A stretch of DNA of 64,000 nt, taken from positions 1,625,501 through 1,689,500 of the forward strand of contig SMMW01000576.1 of NCBI GenBank assembly GCA_004794655.1, given 5' to 3'. Source of the stretch: Marisa cornuarietis (Eukaryota; Mollusca; Gastropoda; Architaenioglossa; Ampullariidae). The position numbers and the translations under genes are program-made. The notes beneath the pieces are model-generated. The model had not been told where the DNA came from, did no database searches, and saw only the letters and a list, made by a program, of their open reading frames with translations. Shown here piece after piece: positions 11,601 to 23,000 of this stretch. How positions within the stretch are numbered: position 1 is the first letter of the stretch; the number at the start of each line of letters is the position of its first letter.

Positions 11601-11907
11601 TTTGTTTCGCTTCATTAAAGCCTGTCTTGGTGAAACTACAGTCTGACAGACGTCTTGGTTAGCCACTTCCGGTGTTTGGCGCATGGCGAATGTCAGCACG
11701 TGCTGGTTTACCTACGATTGACTGCCAAATGTCTACAGGTTAGAAGTGACACAAATCCGATCACTTACCCTTCCCCTCCTTGTCAACTCTAGTCTATAAG
11801 CTAGAACTAAGCAAGTGTAGATCTAGATAGGTTAAACTAAAGGGTGAGGGGCAGGGGAGGGGTGGGGGAAGAGAGAGAGAGAGACAGAGAGGCAGGCATT
11901 TACTGAC
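8644..11907 (-). other. PDE4 intron (3.26 kb) with a sharp CpG-density change
   Basis: This GT-AG intron separates the HNAIH exon from the HDVDH exon. Its downstream part (8644 to ~9490) is CpG-poor like the 3' end of the gene, while from ~9490 upward CpG is frequent. A short (TA)n run lies at 10197-10211 and a GA run at about 11871-11890. The 10.9-11.7 kb part is GC-rich and holds overlapping open frames on both strands; the most protein-like is a 100-codon minus-strand frame at 11382-11684, which contains a full CRE (11493-11500). No exon could be confirmed here. Confidence 0.8.
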
Positions 11908-12072
11908 CTCGAGAGCAGTGGCTGACAGAAGAACATGTGTGGACTGTGTGACGTCGGCAGCATGGATTGCGTTGTGGTAAGGTGTGTCTCGATGGTAGTG
12001 GTCTTCCAGGTGCATAAGGTAGGTGACAAGCGTCGAGGGCGGGATTTTGAAGTTCTTCACCAACTCGCGTTC
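11908..12072 (-). CDS. PDE4: PDE4 catalytic exon with HNAIHAADV
   Basis: This is a 55-codon exon, phase 0 at both ends, between acceptor TTGTCCAG and donor CTCGAG|GTCAGT. It encodes [20 protein letters not shown] through [20 protein letters not shown] and ATALE. His173 of the short model (YHN) is the general acid that protonates the leaving O3'. His177 (NAIH) is the first metal ligand. Asp180 of HAADV completes the class signature. The segment [13 protein letters not shown] is close to dunce. This exon alone identifies a class I cAMP phosphodiesterase; the full set identifies PDE4. Confidence 0.97.
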
Positions 12073-12565
12073 CTGGACAAAACAAGGCGACACGTGCAAT
12101 AAAGACTGCGAACACAGAAACGCACAAGTAGAAATACGTCTGCAGATTGTGTAACTGGCGCCTTAAGTGCTTAAAAAAACCAATGCACACACCCACCCAC
12201 CAAAATAATAAAGGTCTCCAGGCGACAGGAGAGTTGTCAAAATGACAATGCATTGAAAGTGGGTTGTTTACCCTTTGTGCCATAATGAAATTCTGCAGCG
12301 TTTATGAAATGCCTATTTATGCTGAAAAAAGTTGTCCTGTAACAGTTTCATCGAACCAGACAACAGCGTAATGATGCTTAAAAAAACAAACAAGTTTGTC
12401 GATATGATAAGCTGCAAGAGCAACAGATGTGCAAGATTTAACACGTGTTTGCAACGGTACCCTGCTTGAAGGACAGCGAGGACTGCTGCTTGGTGAAGAG
12501 GGTGCGTTAGTTCAGACATATGTGCCCCATACGGTTCCTTATGGCTGCTGAATTTTCTGACTCAC
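12073..12565 (-). other. PDE4 intron (493 bp)
   Basis: This is a short GT-AG intron between two catalytic exons. No repeat or exon is recognisable in it. Confidence 0.85.
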
Positions 12566-12664
12566 CTGTAATATCGTATAGGTAACACAGGTGAGCGGAC
12601 GGTTGTTGGAATATTCTGCAATCTTGAACAAATCCACGCCCCACTTGTCCAAGTTGCTCAGATA
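12566..12664 (-). CDS. PDE4: PDE4 exon starting the catalytic domain
   Basis: This 33-codon exon, phase 0 at both ends, runs from TGTGTTACAG to TTACAG|GTGAGT. It encodes YLSNLDKWGVDLFKIAEYSN and then NRPLTCVTYTILQ. It matches the first helices of the PDE4 catalytic domain (human: [20 protein letters not shown]; dunce: GELDTWGIQIFSIGEFSV). NRPLTCV...ILQ is the usual motif leading into the HNxxH helix. The short length and phase 0 borders are consistent with the neighbouring exons. Confidence 0.96.
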
Positions 12665-13456
12665 CTGTAACACACGAAACAAAAATGTTTCATGTGTGAA
12701 AGACAGGACCAGCCTTTTATTTAAAAAAAAAGAAACAAAAGTTGTGCTTTACAGCGGATATCAAGTTTTTCCTTCTAATTGGACAGCAGCAATAACAGTA
12801 ACAACAACAGTCATACTCGCACCAGCAACAACAGAACAACACTTAACGCTATTATTTGAGTAGCTCCTTTGTTCGTAATATCCATGTCAGTATTCGTGCA
12901 AAGAAGACAAAGTATTCTCCATCGATTAGTCATTATTTGTCATCTTTATAACAAGCTCGTGTCGATGATGTTGATAGAACCTCTTTCTTTTCAATTAAAA
13001 AGAAGCAAGAGCAACAAGAATAGAAGAATAAGCACGCCAAGACACAGTTCCTGCGAATATCTTTTGTCTCCTTAACCGTAATATGCCTCACAGTCTACAT
13101 TTACACAAAGACGACAAACGAGTTACATCGATCAGTTGCAAGCCCTCCATCTCCGTGACAAGCTCTGGTTGTTGATTAAAACTCTATCCCTTCTCTACCT
13201 CCTCCCATCCTTAGCTCTTCAATTCAAATACGACAAAGCATGTTTCTAATCACTTAATACTCCCCCCCCCTCATCTGTTCACTTCTTTCTCTTAAGAGAT
13301 AACATTTTTTTATTTGATGCTTTTTTTTTTTTTTTTTTTTACATGCTATGAACAAATGCATTGCCTCTCCTCCCCTTACCACCCAACCGGCCGTAAGGAT
13401 GCGCAAAAAGCCCCGTAACTCGTCTTTATTCTGCAAGCGCCGGTGGGGTGACCTAC
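12665..13456 (-). other. PDE4 intron (792 bp) with a poly-T run
   Basis: This GT-AG intron contains a run of about 20 T on the plus strand (13321-13340). No exon is recognisable in it. Confidence 0.8.
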
Positions 13457-13650
13457 CTTGCCCAGCTCCTCCATGTGCGGCGTCTCGACACCATACTTGG
13501 GCACGATGCCTGTGAAGCTGTTGGTGTGCTTCAGCTTGCGCACGCCGGAGATCTCGGACATTGGACGGTTCTTCTCCGGCACACTGCGCTCTCTGATCGG
13601 CTCCGCATGCTCGACCTTGACCGTGGGCAGGTCCAGCTCCTGCTGCTTGT
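13457..13650 (-). CDS. PDE4: PDE4 exon: end of UCR2 and second linker region
   Basis: This 194 bp exon is entered in phase 1 after CTGTTACAG and left in phase 0 at GGCAAG|GTAGGT. With the phase-1 G of the preceding UCR2 exon its first codon is Asp, giving STYL-DKQQELDLPTVKVEH, the conserved end of UCR2. It continues NRPMSEISGVRKLKHTNSFT and GIVPKYGVETPHMEELGK, the linker before the catalytic domain (compare dunce: PMSQISGVKRPLSHTNSFTG). Three upstream exons can join to it with the same phase: the normal UCR2 exon (47323-47416) and the candidate first exons at 19340-19949 and 30237-30417. It is therefore the natural entry point for forms lacking the regulatory modules. Confidence 0.96.
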
Positions 13651-14559
13651 CTGTAACAGGCAAAGGCGTAAGCGGGGGACTCGTTAGCGAGGGCTGTAAA
13701 CCAGGGGTGAGAGAGCTGCAAAGTGTTGCCACCTAGGCAATTTGGTGCTACGTTACCCTAGAGGTCTCCTGCCTCTGCGCGTGGAGTCTACAAGCTAAGT
13801 CTTAAAGGTGGCCCCCACAAAAGTAAGGTCTCTAGCACCTCACTCCCCAACGACCTGAAAAGGTTATGGGATGATCTTTACCTTTATCTGCAAGCTGCGC
13901 CCCTAAGGACTTTATGGCAGCAAAGCTATAGAACGAAAGAGAAGTAAGGTCACAGGTAATTTCAGAGCTTTCGGCCTGTCCCTATGTCTCTTGACCGAAA
14001 AAGTGATATAAAAATATTCACCTAATTAAAAAAAAACAAACATAAATAGCCAATTATTTTTTATTGATTATAATGCAAATGAGGAGCACAATCTGCTGCT
14101 GACAGTGCTTACTGCTGGTCAGCAGATGCCACATCGTGAACTAAAACAGGGCATGTCAGAGCTTACAGGACTTACCAGGATTAATGAGCTATAAATTCAT
14201 GTTTTGTTGTAAAAGGCAGCAACATTGACAATACTTCCTGCGGTCGGAAGCTGTCGCACCCACAGCTTGACATCACCGAGCTTACAGGACTTATCGGGAT
14301 ACACAGATTGTGCAGGTTAAGCCGTCAAGACTGAGCCTGATCCTAACCTCTGACCTTCACTTTATGGGCGATACCGCCGCCCTTGACCTGCAGGAACAGG
14401 AAAATATTACTAACGATACGGAAAATGGTTGATCGGCTGAAATGCAGATCGCACGCTTATATGTTCGAGAACAAAATTATCAAAACAAACAAGAAGAGTT
14501 TCGAGAAGAAGTTCATATCTCACGAGGCAAAATGTCTAAGTTACTTCATGTGGCCCTGG

Positions 14560-15122
14560 TTAAAGACCAACCTGAATGGTTTGCGTTTTATGCAGATATC
14601 GGTAGATACAAGCGATATAAACCTAACCTGTACATTGCAGCCTCCCGAACCCATCGGTTAATTATCCACTAGCAAAGTACGCGATTCGCACCAGCGATCA
14701 ACGAGCGCCGTTGACAGTGTAGTACGTCACACTTGTGCACTATTCACAACACTGGCAGCCGTCAACACCAAACAGAGCGAGAATGAGCGACAGTTGGGAT
14801 TATTCGGACGTTAAAGTCTGCTTTTCTCGTGCTAAAGTAGCAGTTTTTCAAAACCACGAGAAATACAGACTTTCAACGTCCCAATAACCTGAACTGTCGC
14901 TCATTCTCTCTCTCTGTTTGGCGTTGACTGCTGCCAGTGTTGTGAATGGTGCACTAGTGTGACGTAGTACACTGTTAGCGACGCTTGTTGATCTAAGTAC
15001 GAATCGTAGCGGATAATTAATTAATGGATGGGTTTTGGGGGCTAAAATTTACAGGTTAGGTTTATATCGCCTGTATCTACCGATATATGAAAACTTCGAA
15101 AACCATTCAGGTTGGTCTTTAA
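14560..15122. mobile_element. Fold-back MITE with TTAA target duplication
   Basis: The 555 bp between 14564 and 15118 is one large imperfect palindrome centred near 14841. Each arm is about 265-275 bp and the loop is about 25 bp. The outer 18 bases are perfectly inverted (AGACCAACCTGAATGGTT at both ends). The element is bounded on both sides by TTAA (14560-14563 and 15119-15122), the target duplication typical of piggyBac-type transposition. It encodes no transposase, so it would be a non-autonomous copy. The family assignment rests only on the TTAA flanks and terminal repeats; a fold-back element from another superfamily that ends by chance in TTAA is the alternative. Confidence 0.75.
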
Positions 15123-16008
15123 GAACTTTCTTTTACCGGGAGTGAACCCAACTCACCGACACGCGCATTGGTGGCAAAGCGTGTGTGTTTTCCCACACAT
15201 TTGGAAATAGAACGCAGCAAGTCAAACTATCGACTTACAGAATTAACGCGGACAAAATTCCCCGCTGGGTGCTGTAGTAGTCGTCGCTAACGCGGAAGAC
15301 TTTGCAAGCGACACACTTCACCTTCGCGGAACTCCAACAGCGACAAGGCTAAACAATATGACACCACGAGGATGCCATGGATTACATAACAGTCTGCAGA
15401 AACCACAGATAAAGCAGGATATCTTACATCTGGAACTAAATAGTCACCGACGTCACGTCGCCTGGTGTAACTGTTCCCACGATGTTCGATGATTGAATCA
15501 GAAATAAAGATGTTAACAGGAAGAGAAATAGAATCATGTGAATGCGAAGCTTACCAGAAATTCCCTCTCAATAGCACCGATGAAAAGATATTTTAAATCT
15601 TCTTGCGGCTATGTGACAGCAATGAGTGATAGATGGGCTATTAAATCTCAGCTTTTCTTAGTGTTGATTAACTGGAAACATTACACTATTTATAGTACAA
15701 GGAGACACCTTCGGAGTCTATAATGCAGAAAAATAAGGAAATAAAATCTTCAACACTTATTCCGATTTTCAGATCCCCAAAGAGGAAAAGGATTTCAGAT
15801 GTACGGGTAGTTTTTTTTTTAACCTTCACCTGGTCGTGAATTTCACAGTATTTCACAGATACTTCACGCACACCCTCCCACACACGCGTGCGCGCTGTGA
15901 CGCAGAGATTCATTAATCGAGAACGGCGGACACGCCACTTGTCCGTTATCACTGTCAGGTGTCTCGTTATTGGACCAGGTAAAGAGACAGGCGGAAGTTC
16001 GAGGAGAA

Positions 16009-16053
16009 CAGGAGAGAGAGAGAGAGAGAGAGGGGGTGTGGGGGTGGGGGTGG
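16009..16053. repeat. GA microsatellite followed by a G/T-rich tract
   Basis: A GA dinucleotide run (to ~16032) continues directly into a GGGGGT-type tract. It is intronic, and no function is visible. Confidence 0.8.
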
Positions 16054-17794
16054 CTAGCGTAACGCCGGTCCTTCAAAAGAAATCTGAATTTTAAGCACAG
16101 CCACGGATGCACATCTGTCGTCGGAATGGCGCGTCCTGGCGGTGGTTCAGCTTAGTGTTTAATGAGTCATGCCTTCATTAACATCCCTAATCACGACCCC
16201 TCGAGGGCCCGCAGACACCTCGAGATCCCTGGCTTCTCCATCACCCTCCAAGCGCGCGACACTCTGTCAATTCTCTTGCAACCTCCCTCCCCCTCGAAAA
16301 ATTACCTTCCCCGGCCCTTCCCCACGCCCAATCCCTCTCAGTGGTCATTCCCCCCAAAAAAAAATTTCTTTTCGAAACGACCGATGGGGAGAGGGAATAG
16401 GAAAGGATGTAGGGCGAGATCATGGCATATATAACGACCGTAACGAACTGTAAAACATGGAACAAGCTGAACGCAGACAGTTTGGACAGGAGAAGATGAC
16501 GAAACCTGCGTCATCAAGAGACAGCCCTGCATTCTACACCCGCAGTCAGCAAGCTACGCTAGGTACTTTGCATCGAAGCTTCGGCGGTGTGGCTAAACAA
16601 GTGCGAGCTAAGTCCTAGGAGTGCACCAGTACATGATAAGCTTACCTGAGGAGATTTTTTTTTTTAATTTTTAGAGGAAGAAGAAAGGTGAGGTGGACTA
16701 CGAGTGAGGGCAAAATACCGGTAACAAATGTCTGACCTCATACGCGGAAAGACGGAGCAGGCCAATCGCTTTACCGGAGAAGGTAAGAAAGCTAAAGTTG
16801 TGTTTCACCTGACAGACGCCAGAAGGGGGGATGTGAGGAGGGTGCGGACCGAGAGCCCGGGGGAGGGGGGAGGTAGGTGCAAGGCGGTTGGTAAGGTAAA
16901 GGAAGAGAAAGTAAAGCAGTTGTCAGGCTGTTATAAATGACCCGTCACTTGCAGATGGATTGTCGGTTTTTGCTGAGCGCCACTCAACCGACACCAATGT
17001 TGTCAGAAAGCGGGGGTTCCTTGTCAAGACCAGCCTTTGCGTCAATGTTGCCAGCCTGACTCAGCGATGCGGAAGAAAGCAAGATCAGGAAAAGGAAATA
17101 AAAAATTACATAAAATATCGCGAAGTATTTTCACATGCTAATGTTGCCTGGAAGATGGCGATTTCGCAGCGTGCACTCCAAATACAATCTACGAAAGTGT
17201 CACGAAACAATAAGCCATGACACTCTCTTCCTTTGGGCACTGCCTCGAAAACCATAAGCAGCTGCTAACCTTAAGGAAGTTTGACTATGGAAGAATAATG
17301 AAAACAAATCCTGACCTATTTTCTGTTGTGCATGTATATAACCTGCATATGAATGACATCTTTCAAACATTTCTAAGAAATTGTTGCTAAAAGTCTATCA
17401 GAGTAGATCGCTCAAACACGTAAGCCCTTGACCAACACAAGATCAAAAACAACGCACCGGGTTTACCCGAACATTAACATCATCACGACATTAAAATGTC
17501 AGCACCCATATCGAAACTAAAGCATGTTATATTGAAAGTATGATATACTGCAGCGGTCTTCATGCACCACACGAGGGGATCACAAGAAAGACGAGTACCC
17601 TCAGCCCCGATCATCGCCTAATTAGGCCGGCGAGGGTCAGACCTTCTGCCCTTGGCGATCGGTGGGCGACAGACTTTCTGCGGCGATCTCCACTTTTTTT
17701 CCATCCTGTCTCCTTCCCCGCCCCAAATCAAAACAGCATTCCCCCCCACCCCCCGCCAAAGGCGCGTGCAGCATCGCTTTCAGCATGGGAGTCA

Positions 17795-17825
17795 GGTGGG
17801 TGGGTGGGTGGGTGGTTGGGTGGGT
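17795..17825. repeat. GGGT tetranucleotide repeat
   Basis: About seven slightly imperfect GGGT units lie in the large intron. On the plus strand (the non-template side of the gene's coding orientation) the G-runs could form a G-quadruplex; this is inferred from the spacing only. Confidence 0.75.
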
Positions 17826-19027
17826 TTTAGTCCTGCAGATGTTCCCTCGTTCTCTTTTCCCCTTCCCGGCCCAGGCCTCGATATGCCGGCAGCTTCTTCA
17901 TCATCGACCGTAGATTTCCGCCACCGGATCAACAGGCCAATAGGCCAAGCTCCATTCGCTGGCTGCGAGAAATGGAAGACTCTTCCTTTCCTGTGATGCG
18001 GCTTGCTTTTACACTGGCCTGCTGGGTCAGGGTGACATGATGTTTAGCAGCTGAATGAAAAAAAATATAAAATAGACGACGAAGTCGGTTGGTACATGTC
18101 TTTGGAAAGTACAAAGACTGCTGAAGAAGTATTGCGCAAGAGGGATAGACAGACTGAAGAACTGCACACTCTTTCTCTGATCTTGCAGTACAGTTTTTAA
18201 TTACGCGTTGCACACAGCGTTAAGCGTGAACACTAGTCACTGGTCTACATTTTTCGTCAAAAACTGATTTCAAAAGCATGGGAGCCATTCCGGCACTGCC
18301 GCCACTAAACTACTGCTCTGCAGGAGGTGGCGTACCCAGACCTGATCAACGAATGACAATCCCTCCATGCCACCGACTTGACAATGATACACATTCCACC
18401 AACTTGTTTTCATAATCACAAGCTATCCCATGGGATTCTTCAAAGAAAATTAAAACCGACACTCTCCTTCCAGAGAAGCCGTGAACAGATATTCTGCAGC
18501 TGATTAGTATTTTAGGAATGCCTGCTAGAGAAGACTGCCAAAGGAATAATGATAGACTGGGAGGTAGGTATTCCATAAATTCCACCCGGCTGGTGGGCAT
18601 TCTTAAGGCTTCGTGCCAAACAAAACCCTGCCTGGTGCACACATTTCGAGAAAGAAAAGAATGCGCTTGCCAGCTGACTGTATTACGGTGGCGCGTGCCA
18701 TCCTATTGGTGATGATGCAGACACCCCGTTTCCTCGCAATCAGGATGAGGTCACTAGAGCGACACGAAACGGAATCGGCGACGCTCGGCTTTACCAAAAA
18801 CTTGATGACGCAAGTGTAACCCATTTCGGATCGGTTTCCGAGGTCAGACGAGTGCTAGATGGCTCTTGTCAAGCGCCCGATACATACTACTCCCACTGAC
18901 AGCAAATTGTTTCCCTGTTTCTGCGAAAGACGGGCAGGACAGTAAAGCAAAAAAGCCTGCGTCAGCTTACGAGAAATTGGGTGGATGGTGAGAAGGAGGT
19001 ACGAACATTCTCAAACACCGAGTTTCT

Positions 19028-19030
<3 letters not shown>

Positions 19031-19069
<39 letters not shown>

Positions 19070-19079
19070 TGTGTGTGTG
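19031..19079. repeat. Compound GT-GA-GT microsatellite
   Basis: About ten GT units are followed by about nine GA units and five more GT units. It lies about 260 bp downstream, in the direction of transcription, of the donor of the candidate short-form first exon. Confidence 0.85.
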
Positions 19080-19339
19080 CACGGGTGGGTATTACACAAA
19101 AGAAAAAAAGAAGGAAGAATGAAAGAACAAACTCATTAATGAACAAACAAAACAAAAAAAAGAAATCAAGAAAATAATAAAAAAATGAATATCAGGATGT
19201 GTGCAGTGCATGAAAGCAGAAAATATCAAAACAATAGGATGAAAAACTTAAAAAAAATATAAAAAAATAAATAAGACAAAGACAGAAATCGGTGCTGTGA
19301 AGAGATGTCGGGTGACGCAGGCTGTGAGCTCTGACTTAC

Positions 19340-19949
19340 AGGCGAGGTCAGTGGCGGTGGTGACGGCGAGCAGAATGGTTTCTGTCTTGATGGCGGTCAG
19401 CATGATGTCCAGCTGTTGCTCCTGGAGAGTGGCGGTCCCCGGCAGCAGAGCACACAGTGCAGGCATTATAAAAACAACACCAGCGACACGACCACGGGGG
19501 CAGTCGTCGGGTACCGACAACGTCACCACTGTCCAAGGCGGGTGTACACCGCCTCCAGCGTAAAAATCCAGCAGCTGCTCTTGTCCTCGACCCGGCGGGA
19601 GTTAATCGGAACAGCGAGTTCAGATTTGTCGTCTGCACGAGGTCCTTTTCACAAGCTGTCTTTAAAAAAAAAAACCCAACTTCCCAGCACAAAACGAATT
19701 CCGAACTGGATAAAAAAGAAACAAATACGAAGCTTGCAGCTGCGTTAGTCCAACAACGACGACAGCTGATCTGGGTTGTTCGCCGTCGACAGCAACAAAC
19801 ACGACTGGCATATGCACCTTGCCAGCTGTTCCCTTCTGTCACGCAAGAACGTGCCGCAAGCGAGTGACACTGAGACGGAGAGTGAAGCAATACACCGAGG
19901 TAAGCAGCAACAGGGCTTGCTGAGTGCACGTCCGCGCCAACAGAAATGT
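19340..19949 (-). CDS. PDE4: Candidate first exon of a PDE4 short form (coding part 19340-19466)
   Basis: The exon is inferred from the promoter at 19972-20014, a start codon at 19464-19466 and a donor GCCT|GTAAGT (last exon base 19340). From the ATG to the donor is 127 nt (42 codons plus 1), so it leaves in phase 1, as the UCR2 exon does, and joins in frame to 13457-13650. The unique N-terminus begins MPALCALLPGTATLQEQQLD and ends TATDLA, with Tyr at the junction. The whole form would be 506 residues, lacking UCR1 and nearly all UCR2, close in size to vertebrate super-short PDE4 forms. The start site (~19949) is placed ~30 bp from the TATA box. The ~480 nt leader has an upstream ATG (19809-19811) opening a ~49-codon frame, in the same frame as the main ATG but stopped before it. 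A second in-frame ATG is at 19401-19403. An intron inside the leader cannot be excluded. No homologue of the 42 residues is known to me. Confidence 0.5.
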
Positions 19950-19971
19950 ACAGGCACGCGCGCTCGCCAGC

Positions 19972-20014
19972 CTTATATACGGCCTCTTGCGCTCACTGCT
20001 CGCCTGTGACGTCA
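19972..20014 (-). promoter_or_regulatory. CRE plus TATA-box promoter for a PDE4 short form
   Basis: Reading on the minus strand, a perfect palindromic CRE, TGACGTCA (20007-20014), is followed 27 bp later by TATATAAG (19972-19979), in a GC-rich setting. The order, strand and spacing are those of a compact CREB-driven TATA promoter, with initiation expected near 19945-19950. Mammalian PDE4D1/D2 and PDE4B2 short forms are known to start from cAMP-inducible intronic promoters. The arrangement here is the same in principle: an intronic start giving a form that lacks upstream modules. Transcription is not shown by the sequence alone. Confidence 0.6.
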
Positions 20015-23000
20015 CCCAGCGGAGCCTTGTGCCGCGCGGCATAGGTCGCGCTTTGTGACCTACGTACGGCAGAGAGAGAGAGAGAGTAGGGGCGTACAAT
20101 GGACCCAGCAACAGGGTTGTCGTTACAGCACACCCGTACATTCCCCAATTACAACACCCTTCTACACCTGAGCGTATGTGTGTTTCCCCTACCCCCCCCC
20201 CCCGACCACTTTGCTGCTGATGCTTTATTATTATAGAAAAAATATACTCGCGATCAGATCAACAGCTGAGGTCCAGAGGTGAGTTTTGCAAGTAAAACAA
20301 GTGAAAAATCCCCGTTAATGATCTACAGCAGTGCGACAACAATACATAAAATAGAATAAAATAAAAAAAACTCTGTGGTTGCAAACTCTTAGCAAAGACC
20401 TGTGCATTGCATTTCAAATCGGTGCTTTTGAAAGGTACATCGTCAGAAGGATGCACCGAATTAACATTTTTCGTGTTACAAAAGAACGAAGAAGATTGCA
20501 GTATTCCAAACATTAAACATACAAAATAACGATCCCAATTATCTAATTCCCACGATCTAAACATGATTACTCCAGCGCATGATTATCCTTTTTGCTCTCG
20601 AATAACAAATTGAGAAAAATGCAGAGAAAGGACAGTAACTCTAGATGTTTCTGTGCATCTCCAAGCTCCCATATCCATAAAGCCTCCAAAAATAAACAGT
20701 AACGGTCTTCAATCAGCCAGCACGGAAAAAGCAGTAATGAATGCCAAAAGTTGATACTACACCGTTGTAAGTCGCATAAAATCCTTTACGTTATTTTTTC
20801 GTTACTTAACTGATGTAAGAGGTACCCTGCTTGTTTGTGTACAACTGTTTTCGAGACCACTCCTGTAAGAATTGTTTTTACTGTGACACTCAGCGTGTCA
20901 AATGTGAAATGTCATTTCTTAAATTTTATATTTAAAAGAAGTAATCAAATGGGTTGCTCATGAAAAAGTCATCAAATATACGGAAACAACACGTGCTTTT
21001 ACCACAGTCTCGTAATTAATAACCTATCCTAGATTTACCTTCACGACACTCGCCGTAAGACCGAAGTTTCACGATCAGTTACAATCAATCCGCCTCACCC
21101 GTCTCACATCTAATCCCAGTCCCTTTTACGACCTTGTCGTTAACATCAAATAGACGTCCGCTCTTGTCAGTTCCAATCCAAAACTGCTGGTGACTTATAA
21201 TGCCCAGCACGAAAGCGCGGTGTTAGGACAGAGTACGGCGTTTCCTAGTCGCCATCAGGAGCTGCCGCCGTCACGTGACCTATGACGCACGCTGGATATG
21301 TTCCTGCCAGCCGCTGAAACTTCCTGCCAGACCCGACTGACGGTCCAGTGTACCAGTGACTCACATGGCGGCCGACGCTGATTGATTTCATGCCCTACAT
21401 TCTGCTTTGTCTTCGTGAGACTATTCACCCGCGCCACTACATCCCCTCGACCCTGCTCACGCATATCATCGGATTGAAAAACATTTTCAGTGGAAGTTTT
21501 TTTTTAAGGATTCAAAGGATAAAATGACCTTATCCAAATGTTCTTTCTACATCAAAAGATTTTTAAATAAATAAACGCCGGTAAGTGACTAAAGAAGAGA
21601 GAGAGAGAGAGAGAGTGAAGAATGCGCGCGGAATTGTTTACCTGCCATACTTGCCAATGTTCGCGAGCGTGCACACACACACACACACACAGAACTCGAA
21701 AAAGTTTCCAACCGCTGTCTGATGATCCCTTCAACGAAGAAAAAAAATTGTCATGCGTAACAAAGCATTCTCTGGGACGGGGAGGAGGAGGAGATAGGAA
21801 GGCACCTGCATGGAGAGTTTCTTTGTGCCTTCCTTTGGGGAGAAGGCTTTCTAGCTGGAGAGGCACATGCTCCTTAGCACATGGGACTCCGTGTTCACTA
21901 TTACAAAGGTAACCAAAACGATAAAGAACAGGAACGGTGCTGCTGCTGTTCATTCTGTCTCAAACCACCCCCACCGCCATCACCCACACACATCGTCGTA
22001 ATCATCCTCGTCATCGCCAACGACAACAACTTGAAAAATCATCATCCTTGACGTACAAAGCCATCTCAGTACGCCGAGTACTTCAAGTGTCCTCTCGGGT
22101 CAATCCAGTACCCCGTACCCACTATTTCTCAGCACTCTATCAGTGGCTGCACTCACTTCCCAGGGAGAGTGCACCCTCTAGTTCTCAGCACTCATTTTCC
22201 CATTTTACTTCTGGCACCGAATCTCGCTGATTCTCAACTTTGTCCCTAGCATGACTACTGAGCCACCCCCATCATGCACCGCGGCCCGGTGGTGCAGGAT
22301 GAATTGCACTTCTTCCTTCTTCTTCACAACATCGAACAAGCTAACCGCAACACTTGGCGCCGGCTCATCACCCTTCCCTTGTCTCGTATGTTTTGGTTTT
22401 GTTATGGTGTTACGGTGAAGAACGCACTCATTCATTACACTTGACTTCTCCGCCTCCATTCCGGATTCTAAACATCTGGTGCAGTGGGGTCAAATCCACG
22501 TGGATTTCTCCCCCTCCCACCCGAACATGTCTTTCCTTCCTGATTTCCTTATTACCTCTCCCTTTTCACCCTCCTCCAACTTTGCATTTATTCATTCTTT
22601 AAGCCTTGTGTTAGCAAGCTACTGATGATTAGTCCAGTCTTTTATTTATAATAATTCAACAGTCAGTCACTAATTTAGCCTCATGTTCACAATACCCTAG
22701 CAATCCACATTTTAATTGATGTAATCATCTAAGGATCTTTAATCTTTTATTTTTATATATTTAATGTTTTTGTCTTTTAAATCATTCTTGACACTACGCC
22801 ACGGAAAAAATATTATTCATTATTATTATTATTCTTCCGCACCGTGTAACCTATTCCCTACCTGAAGCGAACACCTCTCTTTCCCTCAATCTAAGATTAA
22901 AACTTGCTTATTTCATCTGTGAGTACAGCTTGAAAACGCACAAAGTCAGCCATTCGTACAAGAAAAAAAAAATCCAAATTTCTCGATGATATACATGGTA

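Larger units (their letters stand above)
13651..19339 (-). other. Large PDE4 intron, 3' part
   Basis: This is the first part (next to the common exon) of a 33.7 kb intron. It holds the fold-back MITE at 14560-15122, a short direct repeat (14158-14180 and 14276-14298, sharing GAGCTTACAGGACTTA), a GA/GT-rich tract at 16009-16053, a GGGT tetranucleotide run at 17795-17825, and a compound GT-GA-GT microsatellite at 19031-19079. I found no coding exon or conserved gene in it. Confidence 0.7.
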
